Positions 13,801 to 25,563 of a stretch of DNA of 64,000 nt are shown here, piece after piece. Position numbers and translations under genes: made by a program. How positions within the stretch are numbered: the first letter of the stretch is position 1; every line of letters starts with the position of its first letter. Source of the stretch: Rallus limicola (lineage: Eukaryota; Chordata; Aves; Gruiformes; Rallidae); assembly GCA_022605955.1 (NCBI GenBank), contig JAKCOZ010000005.1:7722001-7786000 (forward strand). The letters run 5' to 3'. The notes below the pieces were generated by a model that was not told where the DNA came from, did not search any database, and saw nothing but the letters and a program-made list of their open reading frames with translations.

Positions 13801-16800
13801 CAATCTAGCAAACTGCTAGCTGAAAAAGGGGTAAGCACACTGCCATCGCTTTTCTTACTTTATTGTTTTGATGTGGTGCACTGTTCATTTCTCCTCACAC
13901 GCAGAAGAACTAAGGGGGGGTGTGTGAAGAATATTTAGTAACTTAAGTTTTGTTGTGCTCAGAATGTTAAAATTTGGGCTATTTTAAGAAATATTGGCTT
14001 TTCAGATGAGATTGATGAAAAGCTGTTTCAGTGTTGGCCAGTTTTACAGGGCGCGGGAGGTGGTGGGCTAACTTTGTTGTTCCTTAAATACCAGGGAGAT
14101 GATTCTGCCCTTCACAGGGGCACTACATAGAAGTTCCTTGGCACAGACATAAGACATTATATAGATTTGCCTTTGTTGTCACAGATACTGAACAATTATA
14201 TTATCATACTTATTTCATAACAGGACATGAACAATGCTAAACTCTTCAGTGATGAGGCTGCTAATATTTATGAAAGAGCGATCAGCACTTTATTAAAGAA
14301 GAATATGCTTCTTTATTTTGCATATGCAGATTATGAGGAGGTGAGCAAAAATAGTGATGTATGAGTTTCACAACTTTTTTAAAATCTACTGTGTTTCCAC
14401 TTAAATATTGATTGTATTTTTTCAAATTGCTATGGAGTTGAAAGGCTGACAGATTTACATTTACCAGAGCATCAATTTCTTCACATTTAAAATTGGGATA
14501 AAGAACTATCTAATTGTTGGGGGTTTCATGTTTGTGTTTGCCTGGCTGTGAGGGAAGATGCGAGGCAGCCTGTACGGCAGCTTTGAGCAATCTTGTTACC
14601 TAGGCTGCCACTGCGTTGCACAGCCTCTGTAATGAGAAATGCCCCAGCAGTGGCTGGTTTTGCACATGAACCATCAGGAATAAAGGCCGGTTCCCACCCA
14701 TGGATGAGGGATGTGGGGTCTTCTGCAGGAGAGGTTTTGCCCGCTTGTCATCACATCAAAGAGGCTTCGCGGGAAGATCTTGACAACTATGTCAAAAAAC
14801 CCATTTGCCCTTAAAATAAAGCCTTCCAGTGCAGCCTCCTGTATCCTCAGCATACTGGTGACTTAAATATTTTAAGGCAGAGCTGCAGCTTGCAGGGAAT
14901 GGTATGGATTATTTGACATGCCAAGGATGAAGAGCTGAAAAAGGGGTTTTCCTAGTTGTCTGCCCATTGCTTTTAGACAGAGGCAAAAAAGCAGTTGTCA
15001 CAAACACCTACAGCAGCATTCTACCACTAAATTAGAAAGAGACTTCAGAGATTCCTGAAAAGCATGTATATAAGCACTAGTGAGAAATTCCTGTGGGAAC
15101 CAAAGAAATGACGCACAAGACAAAAAAATGCATCTGCATAAAGGGACTGATGTGCACAGTGTTCAACTGGGGGGGAAGAGGAAAGAGGGGGGAAAGTCAT
15201 AGTTTTTTCTTCAGATTGAATTTTGCATTCTCACGAGTGATGTGTAGTAGTGTTACTAAGTGGTCTGTGTTCTCCTCTTTACTTAAGAGTCGAATGAAGT
15301 ATGAGAAAGTACACAGCATCTATAACCGACTCCTGGCTATTGAGGACATTGATCCCACTCTGGTAAGATGATCTGTAGTATTGAGTTTTTCCATATTTGC
15401 ATGGACAGTCACCTGAGTACCCTCAAAGAATGGCAAAGTACCTACAGGAGCTCATTGGGTCACAAGGATGATCGAGCAGGTGCAGTATTGAGATGACAGG
15501 ATTAGATTAAAATTTCAGCCAGGGTGGTGATTAGAGCCTTTAATCCACTCATGCACTTTTCTTCTCAGTCTCCTTTGGAGAATCGTATAAAACAAGCAAT
15601 GAAGGGGCAAGATGTTAAAGATTTCACGATGCAGCTCATAAGAATTGGTGTACATTTTGTTGGCTCACCTAAAATTCCACTTTGTGCCCCCTTAACCTAT
15701 TACAAGCACCTTGTCTTTGCCTGTTGTTCTCCCTAACACAGAAATACACCATACTGTGTACATGTAGTTTGGAAGTAAATTTGTAACGTGCTGTGTAAGT
15801 ATCAGCCCATCTCTGTTTGCCAGCTTAAGTTACAAAGAACATTGTCGGTAGCGCCAGCTGGGCTGGTACTGAACAAAGGGTGTGAGAAAGTCACCCACTC
15901 TCAAAAAGTTGGTTAGTTTATATATAGACAGGACAAAGCATGAGAAGGAAAAAGGTCTGAGGTCTAAAAGGAAACAGGCTGGTGCCAGAGGAAAGGTATC
16001 CATTTACTGCCATGTCCTGTTAATTAAACAGATCATCATGCTTCCCAAATACACTTCTTCTGAGAAACCAAGTGCCAGCTCCTCCTATTTGAGGATTGCT
16101 GTTATTTGTGACGTAAGTCAGAGTGGAGAAAAGTTAAATTAAAAAAAAACCACAAATCACAAAACAGCCACATCCATTATTTCCTTGATCAGGCAGACAG
16201 GATGATAAAAAGTATATAAAAAGCTTTGCTTCAGTATTTGTAGCAAAACAACACAGAGGCTCAACAGAGTCTTGTTTCTATTTTGGCTTATTAGCTGTAT
16301 TTAGATATTATTACAGATATAGTAACAAACTTTATTATATCCCAGTGCTCTTTGTTAGCACTGATGCTGTATACCTGTCGATGTGCACCGTAGGTTTATA
16401 TCCAATATATGAAATTTGCAAGGCGAGCAGAAGGCATAAAGTCTGGAAGAATGATATTTAAGAAAGCAAGAGAGGATGCCCGGACCCGCCATCACGTCTA
16501 TGTTACAGCAGCTTTAATGGAGTATTACTGTAGCAAGGTAATCATACATGCTCAACTTGATATTAAGGAAGTGTCAGGAGGGTGTGTAGCTCACTGAAGC
16601 TAATAACTTTTTTTTTTTTTTTTCATGTTTGCAGGATAAGTCTGTGGCCTTTAAGATTTTTGAGTTAGGGCTGAAAAAATATGGGGACATTCCAGAATAT
16701 GTACTGGCATATATCGACTACCTTTCTCACCTTAATGGTAAGCTTAAAGCTTTGAGAGGTCTAATAAAGCAGTAACGTGCCTTCTCTGTGAGTTCAAGTT

Positions 16801-19800
16801 CAGGCCAAGTTCTTTGTATTTTAATATTATGACTTCTTGAAGAGCAACAAAAGCTCTTCATTAAACTCAGCAACTAATTTTGGAAAAAAATCCCAAAGCC
16901 GCTGGCTTGTTACTGACGTTCTAGAAAGGCGCTGACATATCAGGTATTAATTCTGCTCAGTAGAGGGGAGTGAACTTTCCAAACTGCAACTCACTTGCAT
17001 AGCAGGAGTTTGACAGCATCTGCTGTGAGCAGGGAGTGTACACTGAGAGATCTAAACCCTGAGGAGAAAGATCTGTAGGAGGCTGAAATCAGCATGAGAG
17101 GACTGATGGGTTAGCCAGTCCCCAAATAGCTGAGCGAGCTGTAAAAGCAATATTAGGGCTATCAGTCCGGCTGGGAAGTTGCTGGGGAGCTGATTTGCAA
17201 TCAGCTGGGGAGCAGGGTGGGGGTGAGACAGCCAGGTCCTCATGGGCACAGGGGGCTGGGGAGCCCCGGCAGGAGGTGGGGGGGGGGTTGTCTCTGCAGG
17301 GTTCAGAGGAAACCCAAGCTGCTGTGGGGAGCAGGGGCTGACAGAGACCTTTGTGGGTGACATTTAATGTGATATTTAACGCGGTGTACACACTTCTTGG
17401 AATGGAAATTATTTGAAGTTGTCTTTAATGTATTTTGCTCAGTGTGATTTTTTTTTTTTTTTCTATTTTTCAAGAGGACAATAATACAAGAGTTTTGTTT
17501 GAACGTGTTTTAACTTCAGGGAGCCTTCCACCTGAGAAATCTGGGTATGTCTGCAAAAGCAGTTTCACTGCACTAAAAGAGATAGATAACCCCTTTCAAT
17601 TACAGAGTTCCCAAAGAAATCAGAAAAAAATAAACAGTAGGAAAAAAATTAGTACAGATGTTCCTTCCCCCTTTCATGCTGTCTAAAATAACAACAACTG
17701 TGACACATTTGTGCAAGTCCCTATCTCGCTTGCCATGAAATTCATTGATGTATTGACTTGAAAGCCTCATGGGCACAGGACAGTGGAGGACAGAGTGCCA
17801 ACACTTCCTGTGCAGTAAGGATTTGGTATTTGAGCAGGTAGTGGGGCTAAGGACATGTGCCACTTACCAGAGAGACACGTTAGATAGATGGGGAGAGGGA
17901 GTTGAGAACATCTTTCAGGATCATTTTCTTAGAGAAGGTGAGTCAGGAATTTATTGAGGAGATGCCTCCCAGGCATCTAAAAATAAAATAGGGAAAGAGC
18001 CAGAAAAGACGTGGCGGTGAGTGATTAATCCACATTTTCATTGCTACTTTATCAACTTGTTTCTCTGAAAAAATGTTTGCCAAACCTTTGCAGTCTTCAG
18101 TGTTTAGCATTATTTTTCTGGTAGGCATTGGCATCAAAACTAAGAAATCAAATATCACACTGCTGTACACATTGATTCTGCGCTTTTATCAGGTCCAGAA
18201 GTCTGGTCAAATGCTCTGTAAGTTATAGAGGAGATTTTCCACAGAGAAGTAACTCTATGTTTTGGGTGATGTGAAGTGCCACATACTGTGTTAGAGGGTG
18301 TTGCTCTTGCCTGCTAGAATATGCTAGTTTATGCAGACGAACTAAATCGTATCAGGATCAGAGTGAAGTTCTGCATAGCAGGATGATTAAAGTCTGTGTA
18401 CCTTACATGGAGGAGAAAGGCTTACCTTTGCTGAAGCCATTCACTCCTTCACGATCCACTAGCCTGAAAGCATTTTGCATATGGCACTGGGAAGGCTACA
18501 GAGGGCTAGAGTAAATAACAGAAATGGTCACGCGTTCCCAGATTACCTCCTTTGAACCTCTCCCGCCATGTGAGTTGCAGTTGGGTTGCTATCCATAATT
18601 CCTTCCCCTTCAGCAGCTCTTTCTCTCTTCTTTTACAGCGAAATCTGGGCTCGGTTTTTAGCTTTTGAAAGTAACATTGGGGATCTAGCTAGTATCCTCA
18701 AAGTTGAAAAACGGAGGTTTACAGCATTCAAGGAAGAGTACGAGGGTAAAGAAACAGCTCTGCTGGTAGACAGGTATAAGTTCATGGACCTGTACCCTTG
18801 CTCTGCTAGCGAACTGAAGGCACTTGGCTATAAGGTAAGTGGGTAAGAAGGCTTCATTTTACTGTTGTTATTTTCAGTCCCAGTAGACTTAAGCGATTCC
18901 TTGCCTAGGAGTTGCCTTACGCTTTTTTTCTGATAGAGAGCAGGTGAAGCAGCCCAGCACACCTCCTCCTTGTCTTGGCGGGCAGCAGAGTCCCAGGCAT
19001 TGCAGGCCAAGGGCAGAAAGGAGCCAGGAATGTGACTGACAGATGCTACTTCACATGTGCATATTTACCTCTCCCTTCCCTCGGGAATGCTGATGTGTTG
19101 TTAGTGCCATGCCCTCTCGCTGCAGGCCTCTATTTGACACTGAGCTCCTCCACAGCCCAAAATTCTTTTGGAAGTTTGTAGAATCAGGCGATCTGTATGA
19201 AACGTCACTGTCTGCCCTTCCACTCCAGCTGACGAAGCTGCTCATTTCAGTGAGAACCACATCAAACCCAACACCCTGCAGTCCCAGAACTTAGTGGCTG
19301 CCTGCTTTTTTTCAGTCGTTTATTACAGTTAAAGTGCTTCAGTGCTGCTGTTGAGAATTGACAGTCTAGGCCAGACACCTGTATCTGGTGGTCTCCCATC
19401 TCATGCACATCCATTTTAACTACTATTCCAGTCACGTGTCAGGCCATAACCCTTCACAAAGCCGCTAGAACAGAATACAACGTCGGTTTCTTTAAATGAT
19501 TTTTTATAGCATGATGCCAGAGAAGCAGAAACAGCTCTGTTGGAGGAACTGCTGTTCCCTATTTGTATGAACAGGAAGAGAACCTTCAATTCATGTCTCC
19601 AAAATAGTGCCTCAGCTTCCGTTTATTTCTTATACAGACAAGTAATTATTGAAAAATACAGAAGTGTCTGTGTCAGCAAAGCAGTGGAATTGTTGGCCTT
19701 CACTCAGGTGTAAAATAGTTGGCTGGGTGGAAGTAAGAGTCACATCAAGCTGCTGGGTGTTTGTCTTTTAATGCCATCAGGACAAAGTTAGTTTGAAGCT

Positions 19801-22208
19801 ACAGGTGTAACCGTAACACTATCTGAAGTGATGCTTTGGAGGCCTGCTGGCTGCCTTATGCTTGCTTGCTTTTCCAGCGCAAGCAATCTAGGGAATGAAA
19901 TGAGGGAGAAATGATGGTTGTGAAGGCCTAGTGGTCTGCACCTGTTCACCTAAACATTTTTAACCTAAAAAAAAAGAGCTGCTCAAAAATGACAAATACG
20001 GTCCGACTCAGTAACAAAGCCAAGCATGTCCACTCCCAGCTGGGACACTGTGGGACTCAAATGTTCCATGAAAACATGTGAGTTTTGCCCAGATGGTCTC
20101 CTAAGAGGCCACCTGAAATTATAACGATGACAAAGTGAAAATAAGCGAGTGGTCTAGAGAGATGTTTTGCTGTGTAATTTAAACAAGCACCATGATCCTG
20201 CCAAGTCCTGAGCTCTCTAATTGCCTTTGCAGGATGTCTCCCGTGCCAAGCTGGCCACTATAATTCCAGACCCTGTGGTTGCACCTTCCATCGTGCCTGT
20301 TCTCAAAGACGAAGTCGACAGAAAACCTGAATACCCAAAGCCAGACACTCAGCAAATGATTCCATTTCAGCCAAGACACTTAGCACGTAAGTCAGGCGGT
20401 TGTTCGGAAGCGGTTGCATTTCACCTGGCAGCAAGCTGTTAACCTCCATGTTCAGCAAACCTGATCACAGACTTTCCTTGTCCCCGTCACCGAAATGTGT
20501 GCTTACATTGTAGGCTGTTATTTAGTCGGATTGCTAGAGGCATATATGTTTTATTAATACTAAGATCACATGGAAATAAGTACAAGTAGTGGAGTCTGGT
20601 AAACGGTAACAAGCTGTTACACACACTGCTCATAACTTCAGATCACTGACTGAACAATATGTAATAAGCAGAGGCAGAAGTGACAGGGTGGCAATTATCT
20701 GCATCAAACGATAATGCTGCGAAAGCAGTTTCAACCTCGCTGTCTGGCACTGGCCTCATACAGTTTTTCTGCCCACAGCTCCAGGTTTGCATCCTGTCCC
20801 AGGTGGTGTATTTCCTGTTCCACCAGCAGCCGTAGTTCTCATGAAGCTCCTGCCACCTCCTGTTTGTTTTCAGGTATGTTTTAATGGATTCTAAAAACTT
20901 CAGGAAGTTATAAAAGAGATTCTGTTTTGACAGAACCCCGGGATGTATTGAAAATAATCTTCTAAACTTTTCCCCCCCTTTGGTAACAAACCAGGGTCCC
21001 TTTGTTCAAGTGGATGAGCTCATGGAGATATTCAGAAGATGCAAACTGCCAGACAGTAAGTTATTTGTTCACTCTGGAGTCTGGGTTAGTGCTGCATATG
21101 ACTTTGTTTTACATATGGATAGTGGTGTCTCAAATCCAGAGCTTGTTTACAGGTGCGTAATTATTGTTTGAGAGTGTGTAGGTTGGCCTCTGCATAGGGC
21201 TGTCTGTACACTTAACTGCAAGGGGACCAACAAAAGTCACAAAGCTGAAACTCCCCAGCTGCTACTTTACACCAAAATGTTACTAAACATTAAAAAAGAT
21301 AAATGAAGATTTCCAGAACAGCCTTTGGAAGCAGCAAGGCGTTAGTTCTAGCAGCATGGTAACTGTACTTTATGTATGTACAAATCTGTGGCCTGCTGGG
21401 CAGAACTCTGAATGCACAGCACTGCGGTGTTTGAGAACAAGTTGAGAGCAGCTTTCTGAGTTCCTGCAACAAAAGCAGAGTTCTGAGCTATAAAACCATG
21501 ATGGATCCATACTCCAGGCTTCACCTGAACTATGGCAGATGATGTTGCGCTACTTTTCAACCCCTCTGTTTGCTTAAGAAACAAATGATCAGAGAGAAGG
21601 CAAGCAAAGTCCTAATTTCTTTTAGAGCAAAAATAAAACTTCTACTTGAATTATACGTGGTATTCTTGAAACTTTCTCTGTTGGCACCCAGAAAGGGACT
21701 TTGCTCTGCCTACTTTGATGACTCACCAGCTAGCTCTGCCATTTGCCCAGTCGGCTTCTCTCTTTTATTAAGCCTGTATGGGGAGGGCTCCAGCTGGAGT
21801 AGCAGCGTTTACTTTATAAATCAGCAATTGCTGTTTTAGACCATGGAGGCTTAATTTGTAACATTTATTGGAGAATAGGGTGGGAAAATGTCTCACGGTC
21901 CAGAACTCTCCACAATGTATCTATCTTCATGTCCCTGTTTGCAACCGTATTTCTTCTGATCGGGGGTTTGGTTTCACCAATTAAATCAATCTTTTGATTT
22001 AACAGCTGTTGATGAAGCTGTGCGAATAATTACCGGCGGCCTACCTGAAATAGCCGTGGAAGGCAACGGGCCTGTGGAGAACAACGCTATGCTCAACAAG
22101 GCCGTTAAGAGACCGCACGAAGACTCTGACGACGACGAGGAGAAAGGGTCCGTAGTTCCCCCCGTACACGACATTTACAGAGCACGACAGCAAAAGCGAA
22201 TCCGGTGA
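7835..22208 (+). CDS. CSTF3: CSTF3, cleavage stimulation factor 77 kDa subunit (5' end missing)
   Basis: Eighteen coding exons: 7835-7867, 8256-8353, 9682-9748, 9848-9882, 9989-10115, 12751-12828, 13031-13193, 13721-13830, 14224-14340, 15288-15362, 16394-16537, 16635-16737, 17475-17544, 18639-18834, 20233-20386, 20779-20873, 20995-21055, 22006-22208. They total 1,929 bases, giving 642 residues plus TGA, which is human residues 76-717. Every intron is GT-AG and all phases match. CstF-77 (yeast Rna14) is the nuclear scaffold of CstF: its HAT repeats (roughly 21-549) dimerise, and the Pro-rich C-terminal part binds CstF-64 and CstF-50; the complex recognises GU-rich elements downstream of poly(A) sites. 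HAT-type W/Y motifs ([37 protein letters not shown]) are visible. The product is nearly identical to the mammalian protein. Exons 1-3 and the promoter lie to the left of the window. Confidence 0.98.
8256..8353 (+). CDS. CSTF3: CSTF3 exon 5 (residues 87-119)
   Basis: Starts [20 protein letters not shown], a HAT-N repeat with the conserved W and Y. The acceptor is AACAG; the donor GTAAGT splits a Lys codon after two bases. Confidence 0.97.
9682..9748 (+). CDS. CSTF3: CSTF3 exon 6 (residues 119-141)
   Basis: Encodes [20 protein letters not shown] followed by YQ, between a poly-T/CTCAG acceptor and GTATGT. Confidence 0.97.
9848..9882 (+). CDS. CSTF3: CSTF3 exon 7 (residues 142-153)
   Basis: A 35-base exon encoding [11 protein letters not shown] and two bases of a Val codon. 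It carries a HAT WxxY motif. Donor GTAAGT. It is too short to stand out as an open frame, but phase and protein match are exact. Confidence 0.96.
9989..10115 (+). CDS. CSTF3: CSTF3 exon 8 (residues 153-195)
   Basis: Runs from [20 protein letters not shown] to [10 protein letters not shown], with a HAT-N repeat. Acceptor ATTTAG, donor GTAATC (weak at the last position). Confidence 0.97.
10116..12750 (+). other. CSTF3 intron between exons 8 and 9
   Basis: A 2.6-kb intron. Its middle, about 10.7-12.4 kb, is clearly more GC-rich than the rest and holds open frames of up to 152 codons on both strands. None has recognisable motifs, splice sites or codon bias, and they overlap each other. I could not assign the block to a repeat family by eye. 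Confidence 0.8.
12751..12828 (+). CDS. CSTF3: CSTF3 exon 9 (residues 196-221)
   Basis: Encodes [20 protein letters not shown] then ARRVAK. Acceptor CTCCAG after a long pyrimidine tract; donor GTACAG. Confidence 0.97.
13031..13193 (+). CDS. CSTF3: CSTF3 exon 10 (residues 222-276)
   Basis: Encodes [20 protein letters not shown] through [19 protein letters not shown] to ITKR. This is the linker and repeat at the HAT-N/HAT-C boundary. It ends one base into a Val codon; donor GTAATG. Confidence 0.98.
13721..13830 (+). CDS. CSTF3: CSTF3 exon 11 (residues 276-312)
   Basis: Encodes [20 protein letters not shown] through [12 protein letters not shown]. Part of HAT-C, the dimerisation half. The acceptor follows a run of eight C. 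Donor GTAAGC. Confidence 0.97.
14224..14340 (+). CDS. CSTF3: CSTF3 exon 12 (residues 313-351)
   Basis: Encodes [20 protein letters not shown] through [11 protein letters not shown]. It contains a HAT repeat with paired aromatic residues. Acceptor AACAG, donor GTGAGC. Confidence 0.97.
15288..15362 (+). CDS. CSTF3: CSTF3 exon 13 (residues 352-376)
   Basis: Encodes [20 protein letters not shown] then IDPTL, identical to the mammalian residues I recall. Acceptor TTAAG, donor GTAAGA. Confidence 0.97.
16394..16537 (+). CDS. CSTF3: CSTF3 exon 14 (residues 377-424)
   Basis: Encodes [20 protein letters not shown] through the [20 protein letters not shown] block to YYCSK. HAT-C. I see Ala where mammals have Thr in the REDxRTR segment. 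Acceptor CCGTAG, donor GTAATC. Confidence 0.97.
16635..16737 (+). CDS. CSTF3: CSTF3 exon 15 (residues 425-459)
   Basis: Encodes [20 protein letters not shown] then [14 protein letters not shown]. Preceded by about 18 T and TTTGCAG. It ends after the first base of a Glu codon. Confidence 0.97.
17475..17544 (+). CDS. CSTF3: CSTF3 exon 16 (residues 459-482)
   Basis: Encodes [20 protein letters not shown] then EKSG, ending two bases into a Gly codon. Long T tract and CAAG acceptor; donor GTATGT. Confidence 0.97.
18639..18834 (+). CDS. CSTF3: CSTF3 exon 17 (residues 482-547)
   Basis: Encodes the last HAT repeats: [20 protein letters not shown] through [20 protein letters not shown] to ALGYK. Acceptor TTTACAG, donor GTAAGT. 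Confidence 0.98.
18835..20232 (+). other. CSTF3 intron between exons 17 and 18
   Basis: A 1.4-kb intron. I see no conserved frame, RNA gene or recognisable repeat in it. Confidence 0.8.
20233..20386 (+). CDS. CSTF3: CSTF3 exon 18 (residues 548-599)
   Basis: Encodes [20 protein letters not shown] through [20 protein letters not shown] to PRHLA. Start of the Pro-rich segment after the HAT domain. Donor CGTAAG splits a Pro codon. Confidence 0.98.
20779..20873 (+). CDS. CSTF3: CSTF3 exon 19 (residues 599-630)
   Basis: Encodes [20 protein letters not shown] then [11 protein letters not shown]. It is extremely rich in Pro and Val; this region of CstF-77 contacts CstF-64/CstF-50. Mammals have Ile for the Val before CFQ. 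Confidence 0.97.
20995..21055 (+). CDS. CSTF3: CSTF3 exon 20 (residues 631-651)
   Basis: Encodes [20 protein letters not shown] and one base of a Thr codon. This helix belongs to the CstF-64 hinge-binding 'monkeytail' region. Acceptor ACCAG after a C-rich tract. Confidence 0.97.
22006..22208 (+). CDS. CSTF3: CSTF3 exon 21, last coding exon (residues 651-717)
   Basis: Encodes [20 protein letters not shown] through an acidic stretch ([10 protein letters not shown]) to [17 protein letters not shown] and TGA at 22206-22208. The basic C-terminus is identical to that of mammals, which confirms the stop. Confidence 0.98.
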
Positions 22209-22705
22209 AACAGTTCTGGGAGTTGTACTGTGACAGACAAAGACTTGCATTGAGTCCCATCAGCCTCTTAAAAGTCAAGCGTTTCAAAGGGACAGCTGCG
22301 AACGAAAAAAGTCTTGAAAATGGTTTTGTTACTGTGGTGCCTCTTCTCCCACATGGTTCTTCATCCGAAAGCAGCCAGAACCACCTCAGAACGTGCTCTG
22401 AACTGACTGGGCTTTACAAAACCAAACGCTGCAAAGTGTCAGAACTGCGTTTTGTTCTACAAGGGTGTCACATTTACCACTTGAAATCTTGTGGGGTTTC
22501 AACAGTTTTATTTTAAAAACTGGATGGCTTATACTTGTGAAGCATTTTTAATTCACATTTTCTGGAAAACAGTTGTTCTCAGTTTGTTCATGTAGTGTCC
22601 TGCCTTATTGTTCGTTTTTATTTATGGCAGAATGTATGGAATCTGTTTTGTAGTTGAAAATGGAAAAAAAAACATTCCTTTAAAATAAAAGGATATCCAT
22701 AACAT
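22209..22705 (+). other. CSTF3: CSTF3 3' untranslated region (end approximate)
   Basis: From the stop to about 15-20 bases past the AATAAA at 22684-22689; the cleavage position is inferred. A run of A (about 22664-22672) precedes the signal. Confidence 0.75.
22684..22689 (+). terminator. CSTF3: CSTF3 distal polyadenylation signal AATAAA
   Basis: Canonical hexamer 476 bases past the stop codon, followed by a C/T-rich rather than strongly GT-rich region (CTCACTCTGGCTTTATT). Confidence 0.75.
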
Positions 22706-24609
22706 CATGCCTCACTCTGGCTTTATTCAAACACAACAAGTTACTTCTTAAATATTACTCAGCCACTTCAAAAGCGATGTTAATAAGACCATCACAGGAA
22801 ATTGATTGGAGCATACATAGTAGAATTAGCTTTTTCCCCATTGTTCTAGAGGATACAGTATACTCTTGCTTTTAATTCCGTGCCTGTTTGAAGAAGACAG
22901 CGGCATAAGGCAAACTCAGTAAGTATTTCTCCTGTGGATTGCCCAGGAGTACTAGTTGACACCATCCCTTCCTGGGTAACTGCATGGGTCTTCCACCTCT
23001 GGTGCAAAGCTAAACGTTAATATATTTGCTACAGAGTTTAACCTTTTCTTTCCTGCCAAGCAAAGCAAAGCACCATGGGAGCAGCTTCTATGCATACTTT
23101 AAATTGGAACTGGTAAGTCTGCTAAGTCCAGCAGAACCCCAAGGACTAGAAGAAATTCAGATACTGGACGAGTTGAAAGCCATTCCATCACCAGCAGCGT
23201 GGATGACTGCAGGTCAGTGCTCCTATCCCCCAGCCTGGGCAATGAAACGGCCTCTGTACCGCTATACAAGCAGTGGTGGGGAGGTTGGCTCTGGCCTTAT
23301 CAATCCTAGAACTTCTGGTTTGCTTTGCCAGTTAACCCTATCTCCCTGTTTCTTTTAAACAGGATGCAGAGAAGCTGTTTCTCAACCATTATCATTAAAA
23401 CAGCAACCTGGGGCGATCGTGTGTGATTTGCACTTGCTGGCATTTTTACTCCAGCCTCTTTCTTTAGCTATTTGGAGCTGAAGGCCCACGCCACCACCCC
23501 CACCCAAGAGGCACTCGCTCCCATGCTGCATACCCCCAAAGCCCAGTGGGGACTGGAGCCACACGTGAGTACTGCACTTTTCTTCTTACATGAAGCCTTA
23601 GGATCAAACTGCTACTGCCAGGAGAGATGGGACTTGCTGCGTCAATGCTGTGAGTGACACCCACTTCGATGCCACAGTAAGCAGGAGGTAGCAACCAGCT
23701 CTTAGGTTAAGCAAGCTTGATCGATAGTCACACAGGCCCATTCATTCTGGTGTCAGCCACGTGGTTCTCCAAAGCTTGTCTAGGAACAGTGTTTCACCGT
23801 GACGGTGTTTCTTTCCCCATCCTTCAAACTATCCCCTACAGCATCTAAATTTCTGTAGCACACATAATTCACAGGGGCCTTCAAAGGCAGCTTCTAGGCA
23901 GCACTAAAATATAAAATAGCAGCAGCATCGTGTAACTTCTGCACCTCTCATTTAACAAAGCCAGCTTTGTCTCGGATTGTTTTTCTTAAAAATCTCTCTA
24001 GCAATAGTGTTCCTGGTGGCTCTTCTGTAACGCCGCCTTCTGAGTTGATTTTCTGGAGCTGCAGAGGTGTAGGCTGTAATTTGAGGTGATCCTGCACTAA
24101 CAATGATGCACAGCAAGCAGCTGCAGCAATCTCCAGGAGCTCTGTAGTATCCTTTGCTGATTCAAACAATGTAACAGCCCAGACCAAATAACTACTCAGA
24201 CCCTTTTTCTCTGGCTAACCAACCTAGTCACTTCCCAGTTACCAAAGAGAGATTCAGTCACACATCCCTTTTAGTGTCCGAGTACCTTTGGCCAAGAGAA
24301 AAAACACGTGCCTGAGCTCGCAATCTCCTACAGGTTGTGGTGAGTTCCCCCTCAGGGAAGGGGTTTGTAATGAACAGGAAAAGGCTTGGTTTATAGTTGC
24401 ACAGGTTCATACGGAATAAGTAACTTACCCCACCTTCCTCCAGGCTAGAGCAGCTACATCCACACCAGCTTTTAAAGGAAAACTGGAAAGGAAAGCACCA
24501 ACACTGACTCGTAACCACGTGCTTCCTGCTAGAAGTTCTATTACTTCGGTTGACTAGTTGGTTAATAAAATGAACCTGGACGTTAGTGGTAAAAGGGGCC
24601 TCAAATTTG
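22706..24609. other. gap between the convergent CSTF3 and TCP11L1 3' ends
   Basis: Non-coding by my reading. The open frames on both strands (up to 110 codons) have no splice context or recognisable domain. The right boundary depends on which TCP11L1 poly(A) signal is used. Confidence 0.6.
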
Positions 24610-24615
24610 TTTATT
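24610..24615 (-). terminator. TCP11L1: candidate TCP11L1 polyadenylation signal (distal)
   Basis: AATAAA on the minus strand, which would give a 3' UTR of about 1.36 kb. An alternative to the proximal signal; sequence alone does not decide. Confidence 0.35.
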
Positions 24616-25203
24616 TTACATTCTATCTTTAATTATTATTTTTTAGAATGTGTTGTCATCTTATTTTGGTCCTTGGGATATGTACTGTTTATAACTATGA
24701 ACTTTGCTTTTGTAAAGTTATCCAGTTCTGACGGCTGCAATAGAGCCTCGTGCTCAGCTAGAGGAACATCTCAAACGTACTTACCTCCTGGCTGAGCCGG
24801 ACTCTGCAAGAAAGCTGTGAGATCATTGAGCTCTTCCGTGAACACTCACCTATGCAACACGTAACTCATTCAATTCAAGACCTACAAATACTTTTAAGTT
24901 TTGAGAACACCTCTACAAAGCACAAAAAAATGTTCTACTGAAAATATTCCCTGTATATTCAAACAAATAGGAAATCATTCACTTCTCACAGTACAGTAAA
25001 ATCACTTACAGTTCCCACAGTGCTCTGCACGTCCCAGGTATTTCTGAAGACATGGTTGAATATGAACCATCTCCAGTTGTAGTTTTTAAAAAAACGAGTA
25101 CAATTTTCAGCCTAAAGTTTCATATGCTCTAAGTCTACCATCTGGAAATGACAAAGATTGCTTTAAAATTAGTATTTCACATAGAAAGGAGTAAACTACT
25201 AGC

Positions 25204-25220
25204 AAAAAAAAAAAAAAAAA
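25204..25220. repeat. poly-A/T tract
   Basis: About 17 A on the plus strand within the presumed TCP11L1 3' UTR. No target-site duplication or retroposed gene is visible next to it. Confidence 0.7.
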
Positions 25221-25557
25221 GGTAAGAAATGCCACTTCTATCAAAACATTTTCGCTCTGCCCTTCTGAAGTCTTTACAAGAGATAAATACAGCTGCAATC
25301 TATAAGATTGCCACCTTTGTAAGTACTGTACATAGCAGAGGACAGTTACCCAATAACCAGAAAATTTGCTACAAAAATATATTGTGTTTTGTAACATCTG
25401 CAGGTAAACAGCAAAAAATGCTATTAAAAATGCAGTAAAATGCAGAAAAAACTGGTAGCCTACCACACTAACCATAAAGTTACAATAAAGTGCTGTCTGG
25501 CTTCGTGTTTCTCTTACCTAGAATTTTAGCTTACTTCTTCAGACTTTAATGTTAAGA

Positions 25558-25563
25558 TTTATT
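25558..25563 (-). terminator. TCP11L1: candidate TCP11L1 polyadenylation signal (proximal)
   Basis: AATAAA on the minus strand, 412 bases past the stop, preceded by a run of A. The downstream sequence is only weakly GT-rich. Confidence 0.4.
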
